Shown: one piece after another, positions 1 through 11,200 of the stretch
Numbering within the stretch: position 1 is the first letter of the stretch
Layout of the letters: each line of letters begins with the position of its first letter
Position numbers and translations under genes: made by a program
DNA from: Deroplatys truncata
Lineage: Eukaryota; Arthropoda; Insecta; Mantodea; Mantidae
Direction of reading: 5' to 3'
NCBI GenBank assembly: GCA_030765065.1
Contig: CM060990.1
Coordinates: 420,493,198-420,557,197, forward strand
Length of the DNA: 64,000 bases
The notes under the pieces: model-generated
The model's input: only the letters and a program-made list of their open reading frames with translations
Databases searched by the model: none
Told to the model about the DNA's origin: nothing

Positions 1-1274
1 TGTGACATCTCCATTATGGAGAAATTCCTCAAGGATCTAGTCCAGTTAGATCAACGCTAATCACAGTATCATAATCACCAGGAATTCAACCAATACGCAG
101 ACAGTGAACCAAATCTTTTCCCCCGAAGACATTGCCCACCCTCTGAACCAAATCTTTTCACACGAAGACATTGCCCACCCTCCGAACCAAATCTTTTCAC
201 ACGAAGACATTGCCCACCCTCTGAACCAAATATTTTCACACGAAGACATTGCCCGCCCTCTGAACCAAATCTTTTCACACGAAGACATTGCTCACCCTCT
301 GAACCAAATCTTTTCACACGAAGACATTGCCCACCCTCTGAACCAAATCTTTTCACACGACGACATTGCCCACCCTCCGAACCAAATCTTTTCACACGAA
401 GACATTGCCCACCCTCTGAACCAAATCTTTTCACACGAAAACATTGCCCACCCTCTGAACCAAATCTTTTCACACGAAGACATTGCCCACCCTCTGAACC
501 AAATCTTTTCACACGAAGACATCAGCATTTCACAAACATCCGACACCAAAACATAAATCCATACGATTTGCATTCACAAACCACCACCGCCGCCACCACC
601 ACCAGCGCCGCCACCACCACCACCACCACCACCACTACTACACGTCTTAGATCAATATCATCCCAAACCACAATTCATATCATTGAGATTTCACCACCCC
701 CATTAATCAGATTAACATAGAGATCATTGATCTCACTCATCCGACTCCGAAAAAAACAAAACACACCCACGCATTATCATCACAACCACAGCATATTTCA
801 CCACTATCAGGCATTATACCATTATCATCATCACCACCCCATTCCAGAAATGTACACGCGATTCGAAGATGTGTCACACGGAGAAGCTAAAGTTTGAACA
901 TATGCAACCTCTTCTACCTCCATTACCCCCATTAGTCCGCATCCCCTCCTACGGTAGAAGAAAACACCTTAACAACCCTCAATAAACACAAACAAACAAA
1001 AAACTCTCAATCACTCTAAATACATACATACATACATACATGACAATGCACAGCCAGCAATGTTCACATTCACATTCATGCATTCACAGTTTCATTAATA
1101 TCTATCCTGGACAGGGCCAAACTAAGGAAAGAAGCAAGGTAACATTCATCATGGCTATTATTCTATTAAATATTAGAATCATAGAACAATATAAAAACAT
1201 TACTGATAATTGTCAATATGAGGTCCCTCACATCTAGTTCTCTACAGGAGAACACTTATTACAACGATAAATGC
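1..1274 (+). repeat. Left arm of the foldback inverted repeat
   Basis: The arm is mirrored at 4687-5987. It contains the 39-bp array (about 104-533), a CCA/CCG-rich stretch (about 577-645), a CATA-type microsatellite near 1021-1040, and a unique inner part ending at GATAAATGC (1274). Length differs from the right arm by about 27 bp, mostly one fewer 39-bp unit, with scattered substitutions, so the arms are similar but not identical. Confidence 0.85.
104..533 (+). repeat. 39-bp tandem array (10 units plus a partial)
   Basis: The unit is 39 bp, with the core CCAAATCTTTTCACACGAAG. Because 39 is a multiple of three, it stays open in several frames: one strand reads as 13-residue NQIFSHEDIAHPL repeats, the other as LRVKRFGSEGGQC and SSCEKIWFRGWAM repeats. 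Openness in three frames at once argues that these are by-products of the period, not genes. Units differ by one or two bases. Confidence 0.9.
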
Positions 1275-2630
1275 AATTCTTTCAACACAATGTGTAATGT
1301 TTCAGGACTGCCAGCAACGATTCATCTTTAACACAGCAAAAGACCCAGGCCCCCACCGCATCGCTCAATGCCAGCAATGAATAATATATCCATCAGCCAT
1401 TGTCTCCATCGAGTAAAAATACCAAAAAGGTGAGAATTACTCTTACATTATTTGAACATTGCTCTAGTTACTGTTTCTCTTAATAGCGACATTCCCATTA
1501 AAGATCATTCACGCCTAAAAGACATCACCTTATTATCTTTAATCCTATAACGATGTATTTCTTTCAGGACACCTAGCATTTATCTTTCAAATCATGACAA
1601 CTAATGGTTCATTTGTTATGTTTCAGACTCGTAGGAAAAGCAACAAATATGAAGAACGCCAAGAATACCATAATGATGTCCACTGAGCTCGCTTCTGAAA
1701 GAGCGAAATATCCACATCTTCACACGTCGACAGATGAAAACGCCACCAATGCTTCAAGATCAGCGAATCACAATGCAGCAGTGACAAATTGGATTATTCT
1801 GTGAATACTACGGTGTGACTGATAAAAATTGTAATAATGAAATCATATACACATCATTATTTGTGTGGGGAAAAAGGACTCATAGTATTCGAAGAATATC
1901 TGATTATGAAAAAGCAACGGGATAGTTAATTCACTTAACTTATTGTGTTATCATATAATTTCATTGATTCTGGAAATGAAACAAATAGGCTTTTATCATA
2001 CTGAACTCATGAATACAGTAAAAAATAAAAACTTTATTTAATAAAAATAACAGTGACATTTATTGACAGGTATTGTATTTATTCACTCATAATGTATAAA
2101 GGCATGCTAATAGTTATTTTGCTGGAATGAATGTCATGTATCACTGTAAAAATCAATAAAGTGAAAAATAATAGATTACACAACATTTCCATGCATTATC
2201 ATCCATTTCAATACTTAAAATACATTGGAAAATTTTATAAAGGTGCATTAAAATTCCTGGACCCCAAACACTCGGATTACATATACCAAGACCCGAAATA
2301 CCCGCATAGATGTAAATTTCACGAATAAAAAAATACAACTGTACTTATACCCTGAAATTGCATGCTACAATTTTCTAAAAATTCCTCTGAAACACCTGAA
2401 ACTTTCATTCAAGTATATCGGGATGTCCTTAAAGCCTGTACTCATAGCTGATTCCATAAGCTGAAATACCTTTAAAGAGTCACAAATATGCACATGAAAA
2501 CTTCGGAAATGAATACCCTCGGAAGTGTTACAATAATTTAAAAGAACATAAAATGACACAGGATAATCTAAAAAAACCAGTCATTCTAAAACAGTTAACA
2601 TACTTTAAAAGCATATGCCAATGACATAAA

Positions 2631-3090
2631 AACAGCCGCTACACTTTCCAAAAGCCGATAAAACAGCCACTATGCTTTCTAAAAGCCGATAAAACAGCCG
2701 CTGCGCATTCCAAAAGCTGATAAAGCAGCCGCTACGATTTCCAAAATCCGATAACACAGCCACTACGCTTTCCAAAAGCCGATAAAACAGCCGCTACGAT
2801 TTCCAAAAGCTGATAAAAAAAACAGCCGCTACGCATTCCAAAAGCCGATAAAACAGCCACTACGCTTTCCAAAAGCCGATAAAACAGCCGCTACGAATTC
2901 CAAAAGCCGATAAAACAGCCGCTACGCCTTCCAAAAGCCGATAAAACAGCGGCTGCGCTTTCCAAAAGCTGATAAAACAGCCGCTACTCATTCCAAAAGC
3001 CGATAGAAACAGCCGCTACGCATTCCAAAAGCCCTTCAGGAACTCTTAATGGCATAAAAAAGTCTCTACGCTTTCCAAAAAAGCCCCTCA
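2631..3090 (+). repeat. 31-bp tandem array in the foldback core (about 13 units)
   Basis: The units read roughly ACAGCCGCTACGCTTTCC followed by AAAAGCCGATAAA. About thirteen units run from 2631 to about 3035, with two degenerate ones to 3090. Units vary at the same few positions (CGC/CAC, TTT/ATT). No coding role is apparent. Confidence 0.85.
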
Positions 3091-4379
3091 GAAAAAAATC
3101 ATATTCAACGCTCTTAGAATCTTTTTAAAAAATAAATAAATAAAAAGTTTTATCAATATACTTAAATGAATTCGCATATTTCTAGAAACACCTGAAATTC
3201 TCATACCACTTTCGGACTATCCGAAATACCTATACCAAGAACCGGGGCTTCTATTACTACTGTCCCCCTCATCTGTTCACTATAAAAAGGCGATTCCATC
3301 TCTTCTTCTGTCATGGGACAAACCGCAAAGGGATAATGATCGCGCCCCCTGTATTTGCGGGCTTCAATGTTAGCAACGATGTATAATGTATTCCGAAAGA
3401 ACGCTCACACTTATAACACTTTTAAGCAAAGAGATGAGAATGTTATTTTCTTTACTTGTTATAAGTAGACAGGTAAGGGAGAGATTTTAAATGCAAGCGA
3501 TCAATGAAGTACATTACATTTATCGTCAAAATACCCCTGAAAATGATTTCTCATATTTCCAGAAGGATCAGAAATTCTCATTCCACTATACCAGAATGTT
3601 CTAAAAGACTATATCCATTCCATAGTCTAAAATTCCTTAAAGAGATTCAAATACTTGTCAAAAGCACGTTAAATACAATACTTTAAATTGCTAAAACAAG
3701 CCTTTCCGCTAGCATGAAATATCTGATACAGTTTCTAACACCCTCAGATACATAAATAGCTCATTGGCAATGATTCATTATCGCATATTTGGCAGCGTTC
3801 TTTAAGACTTGAAATAGAGATGACATCTTAAAACCCGAGCCATATACATTACTATACAAGAGATTCTTCTAACGGTAAATAGGTGATAATTTAAGCAACT
3901 CATTGCATGACACTACAATTCACAAATTTCATTTCCATAGAGATGCGCAGAAGTCTCTAACATTTCCAGACGCAATCACTCATTAGAAGCACCTGAAGAT
4001 ACAAGGCATTCACGCAATATAGTACTTGGCCTCGAAACGGTACCAACTCCAATCACATGTTAGCAAAACGTTAACTTTATATACTAATCCGTACTTAGCA
4101 CCATTCCTCTTCCCTGAAAACCGATTCCTTATTCATTATCCGTTCTCATTTCATTGATTTGTGCACCAAGTTATCAAAAAGCAATTATGTATTCCTAACA
4201 AATACAATATTCATCCTATGCATCCAATCATAGCTAAGTCTATGATTGTTAGCATTGAAGCACGCTAATGCTTCCCCTAAGCAAGCATTCAGCATACAGC
4301 CATTCAAAAAACATATTAGCGAATCTGCACTATAAATATATTATCGTCAAATATAAACAGATGCATCTAAAACGAGACG

Positions 4380-4446
4380 TGATGGCCTAGCGCTATCGTT
4401 TGCGATTCGTATTCGAAAGGTCCAGGGTTCAATCCCGACGGCTTTG
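4380..4446 (+). repeat. tRNA-like segment, probable SINE head or tRNA pseudogene
   Basis: An A-box-like TGGCCTAGCGC near 4384 and a B-box-like GGTTCAATCCC near 4426 sit at tRNA spacing, the internal pol III promoter layout. The outer stem does not pair convincingly. It lies just left of the hairpin at 4454. Confidence 0.5.
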
Positions 4447-4453
4447 TATAGCA

Positions 4454-4687
4454 CTGAATATATATCAAGCACATCACATTACTTCAAGATGTTTATACAC
4501 GCTTTTCTATTTCCATCAGATGGTGGCAGGGGTATGTAGCTGCTTCCTCGTGACGGGTTATACTTATTGATACGGAGCCGAACTCCTTCCACAGCAAGCA
4601 GCTACATACCCCTACCACCATCTGATGGAAATAGAAAAGCGTGTATAAACATCTTGAAGTAATGTGATGTGCTTGATATATATTCAG
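4454..4687. mobile_element. Near-perfect hairpin, possible MITE
   Basis: Bases 4454-4545 and 4596-4687 are reverse complements over 92 bp with one mismatch, around a 50-bp loop. The outer ends read CTGAATATATAT. The right end coincides with the inner edge of the right foldback arm (4687). No clear target duplication is visible, so a MITE is only the likeliest reading; an independent palindrome formed during foldback growth is possible. Confidence 0.6.
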
Positions 4688-5987
4688 CATTTATCGTTGT
4701 AATAAGTGTTCTCCTGTAGAGAACTAGATGTGAGGGACCTCATATTGACAATTATCAGTAATGTTTTTATATTGTTCTATGATTCTAATATTTAATAGAA
4801 TAATAGCCATGATGAATGTTACCTTGCTTCTTTCCTTAGTTTGGCCCTGTCCAGGATAGATATTAATGAAACTGTGAATGCATGAATGTGAGTGTGAACA
4901 TTGCTAGCTGTGCATTGTCATGTATGTATGTATGTATGTATGTATGCTGTATTTAGAGTGATTGAGAGATTTTTGTTTGTTTTTATTGTGGGTTATTAAG
5001 GTGTTTTCTTCTACCGTAGGACGGGATGCGGACTAATGGGGGTAATGGAGGTAGGAGAGGTTGCATATGTTCAAAATTTAGCCTTCTCCGTGTGACACGT
5101 CTTCGAATCGCGTGTACATTTCTGGAATGGGGTGATGATGATAATGGTATAATGCCTGATAGTGGTGAAATATGCTGTGGTTATGATGATAATGCGTGGT
5201 TGTGTTTTGTTTTTTTCAGAGTCGGATGAGTGAGATCAATGATCTCTATGTTATTCTGATTAATGGGGGGTGGTGAAATCTCAATGATATGAATTGTGGT
5301 TTGGGATGATATTGATCTAGGACGTGTAGTGGTGGTGGTGGTGGTGGTGGTGGTGGCGGCGGTGGTGGTTTGTGAATGCAAATCGTATGGATTTATGTTT
5401 TGGTGTCGGATGTTTGTAAAATGCTTATGTCTTCGTGTGAAAAGATTTGGTTCAGAGGGTGGGCAATGTCTTCGTGTGAAAAGATTTGGTTCAGAGGGTG
5501 GGCAATGTCTTCGTGTGAAAAGATTTGGTTCAGAGGGTGGGCAATGTCTTCGTGTGAAAAGATTTGGTTCAGAGGGTGGGCAATGTCTTCGTGTGAAAAG
5601 ATTTGGTTCAGAGGGTGGGCAATGTCGTCGTGTGAAAAGATTTGGTTCAGAGGGTGGGCAATGTCTTCGTGTGAAAAGATTTGGTTCAGAGGGTGAGCAA
5701 TGTCTTCGTGTGAAAAGATTTGGTTCAGAGGGCGGGCAATGTATTCGTGTGAAAAGATTTGGTTCAGAGGGTGGGCAATGTCTTCGTGTGAAAAGATTTG
5801 GTTCGGAGGGTGGGCAATGTCTTCGTGTGAAAAGATTTGGTTCAGAGGGTGGGCAATGTCTTCGGGGGAAAAGATTTGGTTCACTGTCTGCGTATTGGTT
5901 GAATTCCTGGTGATTATGATACTGTGATTAGCGTTGATCTAACTGGACTAGATCCTTGAGGAATTTCTCCATAATGGAGATGTCACA
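4687..5987 (-). repeat. Right arm of the foldback inverted repeat
   Basis: This is the reverse complement of 1-1274. It carries a GGT-rich tract (about 5326-5370) and a 39-bp array (about 5425-5890) with eleven full units plus a partial, one more than the left arm. The 205-codon open frame across it begins in the GGT tract as polyvaline and continues as 13-residue repeats. I take this as repeat-derived, not a gene. Confidence 0.85.
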
Positions 5988-7369
5988 AGCGACTGCTGCG
6001 CTGTGGGGTTTGCTTGCCACTGTATTCTCCATTTCTAGAGTGTGCATAAAAAGAAACATTCAAATTAGGGAATCTTTCAGATTGGATAGCTTATTCATGT
6101 AATAATGCATGTAATTGCTTAAAAATTGAAGCAAGAAGATATGTAAGAATCTAAAAATTGAATTTAATTTCGCTACAGATGCTAATTAAAAATAGAGAAA
6201 GTAAAAATCAATTATAGAAGCATCATGAGTATTACAGTCTCGATTATCTCTATCGTGATATTATTGATGGCTGAAATCGATGTGATGATTTATGATTAAT
6301 ATGTAGCTCCCTCAGTGTATGCATTTAGCCTACCTATATATATGAAACGCATCAAATATCACTCGGGTGTAGTTAAGTAGTTGTAAATTTGTTGCTTAAA
6401 GAGAAATATTTAATGCCTTGCAATGAAAGGATGACAATTGAATAGCCGAATGATAAGACAACGTAAGCAATTTCTTACCTTGCAAAGTGTATATCCAATT
6501 GATGATGAAAATGAAGAACTCTTTTCCAAAAATAGTAGTGAAGCACTTCAATAGATTTTTTAAAACTCTTTGTGGTTTCTGTTCAGAAACTGGCACAAGT
6601 AAGGAGTCCCTTTATGAAAACTGTGAAGTGCGGGGCAATGTAGAGGGTTTATATAGTGCGTATTTCAATATCACACCCCTTCCGCGTGGGCTAAGGAAAG
6701 AAAAAAATCATTTTTAGTAGCTTATGCCAGTTCATTGGTGAGAAACAGGGAGGGATGAATGTCACATGTCCCCTGACAATCTGGAAATGTATACAATTTT
6801 TATTATTATTATTACCTAGACTGCATAAATGAGTATGAAACTATAATAGAAACATGAGGGTGTCATTTAAATGTTTCTTGCTATAAGAATAGTGACGTGT
6901 CCGTAAATGTCTCTTAGCTTATCTCTGGGGTCTCTGCGAGAAAAAAAGAGCTTTAATGGGGAATTCATTGGCTTGCTATGCAGAACCCTATCCTTATTGA
7001 ATGCCGCCAGCATAGGGATGAGATCCATATCCCACGTGCATCTGAGAGGGAGGCTTTAAATGAATGATAAATGCCAAAAGTTGACACGTATTATTTTACG
7101 CTGTGAACATGTATACGGGTGGGAGTCCTATTTTTTCGTGAGAACTGTTAAGCTAAATTGTGCTTAGACAGGAAATTGTAAATTTTCATGAACTTAAGTA
7201 GCTTAATGGTGGGAACGTTTTGATGATTGCAGCTGCCTTTTGGTGATCTGTTAATGAAATGATAAAGGCAGTGTTCAATTACCATGTATGAATCATACAC
7301 CTCGTGGGAAAAAGATGCAAGTCATCTTTCCCGCTGTTATAACTAAGTATTTTAAATTCCTCTACTATG
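5988..7369. other. No gene seen
   Basis: AT-rich sequence with only short open frames, none with a recognised motif, and no clear repeat. Confidence 0.5.
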
Positions 7370-7740
7370 TGGTGTAACTAAGGGAAGTATTGTATTCTAC
7401 CCAAAAATTCGATAACAAGATTTCACCGGATATTTATATTTTGAGGTCCCTGTTTTATTGAGAACTATTTTCGAGATATTGCTTGTTATTCCCTTAAATT
7501 TTCCAATAATTAAATTTTTCTCGAATTCGTTATTCATTTTTTGTCCTAGACATGCAAAGAGAATGGAATGCGTCACATAGCTGCCAGCTCTTAAAAGATT
7601 TGACTAATGCTTAAAGCCTACCATATTCCTCTTGCACCTACAAGAAGCAAAGGATAATATGCGTTTGTAAAAAAAAAGTTTGTACAAGAGTAGAGAAAGT
7701 CATGTGAGTGTAACATATGAGAATTTTTTAAATGTGATTC
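7370..7740 (+). repeat. Dispersed repeat, short copy of the family amplified at 11.2-13.5 kb
   Basis: Bases 7380-7450 match one unit of the 120-bp satellite (GTATTGTATTCTACCC, then GATTTCACCGGATAT and TTTTGAGGTCCC). Bases 7535-7720 match 32150-32390: both contain a segment like GAATGGAATGCGTCACATAGC and end near AGTAGAGAAAGTCATGTGAG. It therefore carries one satellite unit plus the far module, without the expansion. Confidence 0.6.
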
Positions 7741-8401
7741 GTTTTTATTTCACTGTACATACACCTTGTAACAGTGTAATTAGCTCTCTCTATAAAGAAA
7801 CATTTTTTCCATTATAATTTAATCGGGGTTTGACTCTCATGCAATGTTTAATGAAAAATCAATAGCGGACTGGATACTGTCGGTATCTATAGTTCTGTAG
7901 CCTTCTGGCATCTCCCGGGAGAATGTGAACTTTTAGTCGGGGACGACTCTGACAATAGCTAGCGCCCGAACATACGAATGGGAAGCCACCCTTCATGATT
8001 GAAACTCCCAGACATAGGGGCGCGATCATTATTCCTTTGTGGTTTGTCCTGTATAGAAGAGCAGACCGACCGTGTTTTATTTTTTCATTGCTTGTGATTT
8101 CTCACCGTAATAAAGCAGCATACTTTAGTTACCGAACACCGTATACCCTAGCATGTTATTCATGCCATAAAAAGCAACAATTGCCAGTAGGAAACTCTTG
8201 CATTGTGAAAATGAAACCATTTGATTTTTAAAACATTTTCCTTCGTTAGGCGTGTTCGTGACAGAAATTGAAGCTCGTATTTTTGTGTGCTGTATATGAG
8301 TTGCGTGATTGGAATTAACGCTGTGTACTTTATAGTGGCTGAACCATGTCTCATAGTTGACTGGAAATGCGGACATTATTTTGATTACCTCCCCCCCCCC
8401 A
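7741..8401. other. No gene seen
   Basis: No convincing coding frame. A short C-run (about 8390-8400) precedes the 105-bp repeats. Confidence 0.45.
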
Positions 8402-8712
8402 AAGCCAGTACCGGCCATGGTAGCGACCCTCAAAATTACCAACTCCAGCAATAACCTTGAGTTTGATGCTCAAGTCTCATGGCGTTTAGGTCTGGTCTTC
8501 CTCTAAAAGCCACCACGTGGCCATGTAAGCGACCCTCAAAATTACCAACTCCACCAGTATCCTTGATTTGATGGTGAACATGCGTGTCGTTTAGGTCGGG
8601 TCTTCCTCTAAAAGCCGCCATGTGGACGGGAATGACAAACTGTCAACTCCGCCAGTAACCATAAATTTGATCCAGAACATACATGTCCTTTAAGTCGCCT
8701 TTGCCCGAAAGA
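8402..8712 (+). repeat. Tandem repeat, about 105-bp unit, three copies
   Basis: Units start near 8402, 8506 and 8610. Each begins with AAAGCC, continues with GCGACCCTCAAAATTACC (absent from the third, more diverged copy) and ends with a GTTTAGGTC / CTTCCTCTAAAAG segment. CAATTAAA-type short repeats follow at 8715-8755. Confidence 0.8.
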
Positions 8713-8989
8713 CCAATTAAACCCAATTAAAACCAATTAAACGAATTAAATAACCATTAATTTGATGGCGAACATATAAAAATACACTACTTCTATGATT
8801 TGCTTTAATAAAACGATACAAGCCAATATGAATATGATCTTTTGTTGGTCTGAGAACCATGTAACAACACGTGATTTAATTGATGTAATATCATTGCAAA
8901 AAGAGTGTGTTTTGATAAAAATTGCCTTATTAAACCCTTGGTCGCTCCCTTCTCAGCAGCTTTTACTGCAACATTGTCTTACTAACTCA

Positions 8990-9480
8990 GGAAATATGTC
9001 CGAGACTTTCAAAGTGTTTCAGAGAGACATTTAGCAGTTTCGCCGGTAGACACATCGGAAAACTCGACAAGCCTCTCCTGAAATCTATCAACGTGTGCAA
9101 AATCGGAATACAGTTGATTCTTGCACGCGACGGCAAACGTTTCGTCCGGTTGTGTACAGATACAAAATCAGCTTCCCTGATTTCTCGCTGAATCTGTTCC
9201 TTTAGAGCCAGTTATGGTTTCCATTATTTTATTCTGGATGTCTAGGGAATTTACCTTTGAAGATAGAAAACAAGAGACAGAATAAGGACAACATAAACCT
9301 AGGCAGTCCCCTAGAAATCGTTCTTCCTGTGCAGTGTATTCAAATAATTTAAAAAAAAAGTCCTTTATCTTTAGACTCCGCCCCTTCTCTGTGAACCCTG
9401 AATACAAACTTCTGTTTGGCTGAAGGGGCTTGAAAGTTACAGTCCAATACTTTGCGATCGACTAGAACTTTTTCATTGTT
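8990..9480 (-). pseudogene. hAT-like (ZMYM1 / DUF4371-type) transposase fragment
   Basis: Minus-strand frames give, in order, pieces typical of the DUF4371 region of hAT-like transposases and ZMYM1-like proteins: FRVHREGAESKD near 9400, NSLDIQNKIMETITGS near 9230, KEQIQREIREADFVSV near 9180, then DETFAVACKNQLYSDFAHV and DRFQERLVEFSDVSTGETA down to about 9030. The usual family pattern is RGHRE, then a helix, then ADET with a catalytic Asp, then the strand before F.DV..GT. The pieces lie in different frames, joined only across frameshifts, with an in-frame stop after SETL, so it is dead. No terminal repeats or target duplication were found. It need not belong with the hAT C-terminal piece at 26.4-27.2 kb, which is on the other strand. 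Confidence 0.65.
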
Positions 9481-11200
9481 TGATGACACTCGCGCAACAA
9501 CAGACAAAACATGCTCTATTCGTGTACCTCTGTCCAGTAGCTGGAAATGCCTGTTTTTTTATGAATGACTTTTACGCGCTCATGTTGGCGCGCTTTCCTT
9601 TCAATATTTGTGTAGGTTTGATACTCCTACTACGCACCTCTCCAGACAGGAAACAAGAAATCAGTACACTTTGTTACGTATTGCTGTGGCTGCCGATTAA
9701 TCAATTAAATTTGGTGTACCAAGATGTTTTCAATGTTCGCTTTCGTTTGTTTTCAACAGAACAATATCAAGTTCAGGTATTGATTCTTTTACCCTTTTTT
9801 CATAAAGCAATGTCGAAAACTGTGGGTTTCATATGTAGTCAGCCAAGTCGAAAGATCCGTTCGACTGAAACCTTAGCACCACTGAAATACGATTACAAAG
9901 GTGCACAACAAAGCTGAGTCGGTAACGATTGAAGAATGTTGTTTATATTACGGTAAGACGGCCTTGGTTACGTCATCCATGTTATACTTACAGACTTCTG
10001 ATACACTTAATTAAATAACAATTAGAGCCATGTTCCTAAAATTTGTACAGGTTGAATTTTATGATCTCATTTATAACCATATGATTCAGTTTAAAAACTC
10101 TTAAGTTTTGAAATATGATTTTTTTAAACAAAATGACTACATTTCAAATAACACTCAAAATTAAAAATTAGTTTGCGTTAAATTAACTGTTTTGAATTAG
10201 TTTCACTTATTACGGTGATATTAATAATCAGGAAATATTTCAGGCCTGTAGCTTTATTAATTTATCTACTAATAATGTAAACAATTGTTAAACCGAGAGA
10301 AACAGGCTTACAGATTTTGATAAAACATTTTGCCACTCATTTATTTACAATCATTCAGGACTATAATCAGGTTTCTCACTGTATTCCTAGGTTCTCTTGT
10401 GGTTGCTCTTCAGATGAGTCCAGAAATTTATGCTTTGTAGTTTCGGAAATATGTTTAGATACATAACAGAAAAAATTAAAAGGGTCGTATCCTATATAAA
10501 TGACTGGCATTGGTATGCAAATGAAGTATCTTATATACTTAAAATTAGCATTCTGACTGCACATTCATGCTGTACACGTCTTAAATATTCAAAATGCCCA
10601 AAACTAGTAAAATTGTCTTTTCAAAAATTTGACTGGCCCATACACACAACCACAGACCTACACAGACGGCTCCAAATGTCTTCCCTTCCACCTGTAGGGG
10701 GTAAGCGGAGTGTCATATCGAGAGGTTATGCCAGGTGCCTTAGCTCATACCTGCTCTACGAAGTTAGAGTGTTAAAGAAAATATCTTCCATCACATTTCC
10801 CTTAGATTTGGCTGTAAGAAAGTAATAACTGAAAAGAAAGCAGCAATAACATTACAGCACAAAGACATAAGCAGCATACAAACTAATTTTTAGGAATTAG
10901 AGGCATCATATTATTATAAAATAAGCAAGTGCTAAAACAAAATGGTTAGGTTTTCAATATTCAATACCTTCTCTACCCATTATCAAATAACCTATTTTCT
11001 TTATTTTCATAACGTCCTTATGGTTTTTCCGTACACTTTACCTTAATCTGACAACAATTTAGGCCAGAAATTATTTCAAGTTACAGTCAAGTTACACTTT
11101 TCCCTATTTGGTTGCATCCAAAATGCCGTAATGAACAACAGTCGCTTATCTATACCACAACTTTTCGTTTTACTCTCCCATTGCTATTTACATATAATAA
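9481..11200. other. No gene recognised
   Basis: The longest frames (9480-9917 and 10430-10825, plus strand) show no known motif and no promoter or splice context I could support. The flank nearest 9480 may contain more of the hAT remnant, too decayed to call. Confidence 0.4.

Larger units (their letters stand above)
1275..4453. other. Core of the foldback element, no gene recognised
   Basis: The core is AT-rich with only short frames and no recognised domain. Related short segments recur around 2350-2420, 3170-3240 and 3530-3660, each with wording like CCTGAAATTCTCATACCACT, suggesting old internal duplications. The 31-bp array and the tRNA-like segment listed separately lie inside it. Confidence 0.5.
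1..5987. mobile_element. Large foldback (long inverted repeat) element, left end cut by the window
   Basis: The first 1,274 bases reappear in reverse complement at 4687-5987. The two arms enclose a 3.4-kb core without a recognisable protein. Both arms carry a 39-bp tandem array and a CCA/GGT-rich stretch in the same relative places. Long inverted arms built of tandem repeats around an unrelated core is the layout of foldback-type DNA transposons such as FB and Galileo of Drosophila, which is family knowledge and not a proven homology. The arm match starts at base 1, so the true outer end, terminal bases and target duplication cannot be read. An inverted segmental duplication or an assembly palindrome are the alternatives. 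No transposase was found inside, so if mobile it would be non-autonomous. Confidence 0.6.

Noticed and set aside
5296-5913. 205-codon frame with polyvaline start and 13-residue repeats
   Set aside because: The frame is a by-product of a GGT tract followed by a 39-bp tandem repeat that is open in three frames.
1-5987. Reading the inverted repeat as a CRISPR array because of its regular 39-bp units
   Set aside because: Units are directly adjacent without spacers and the context is eukaryotic.
9480-9917. 145-codon plus-strand frame
   Set aside because: No known motif, no conservation evidence, and it lies opposite the flank of a hAT remnant.
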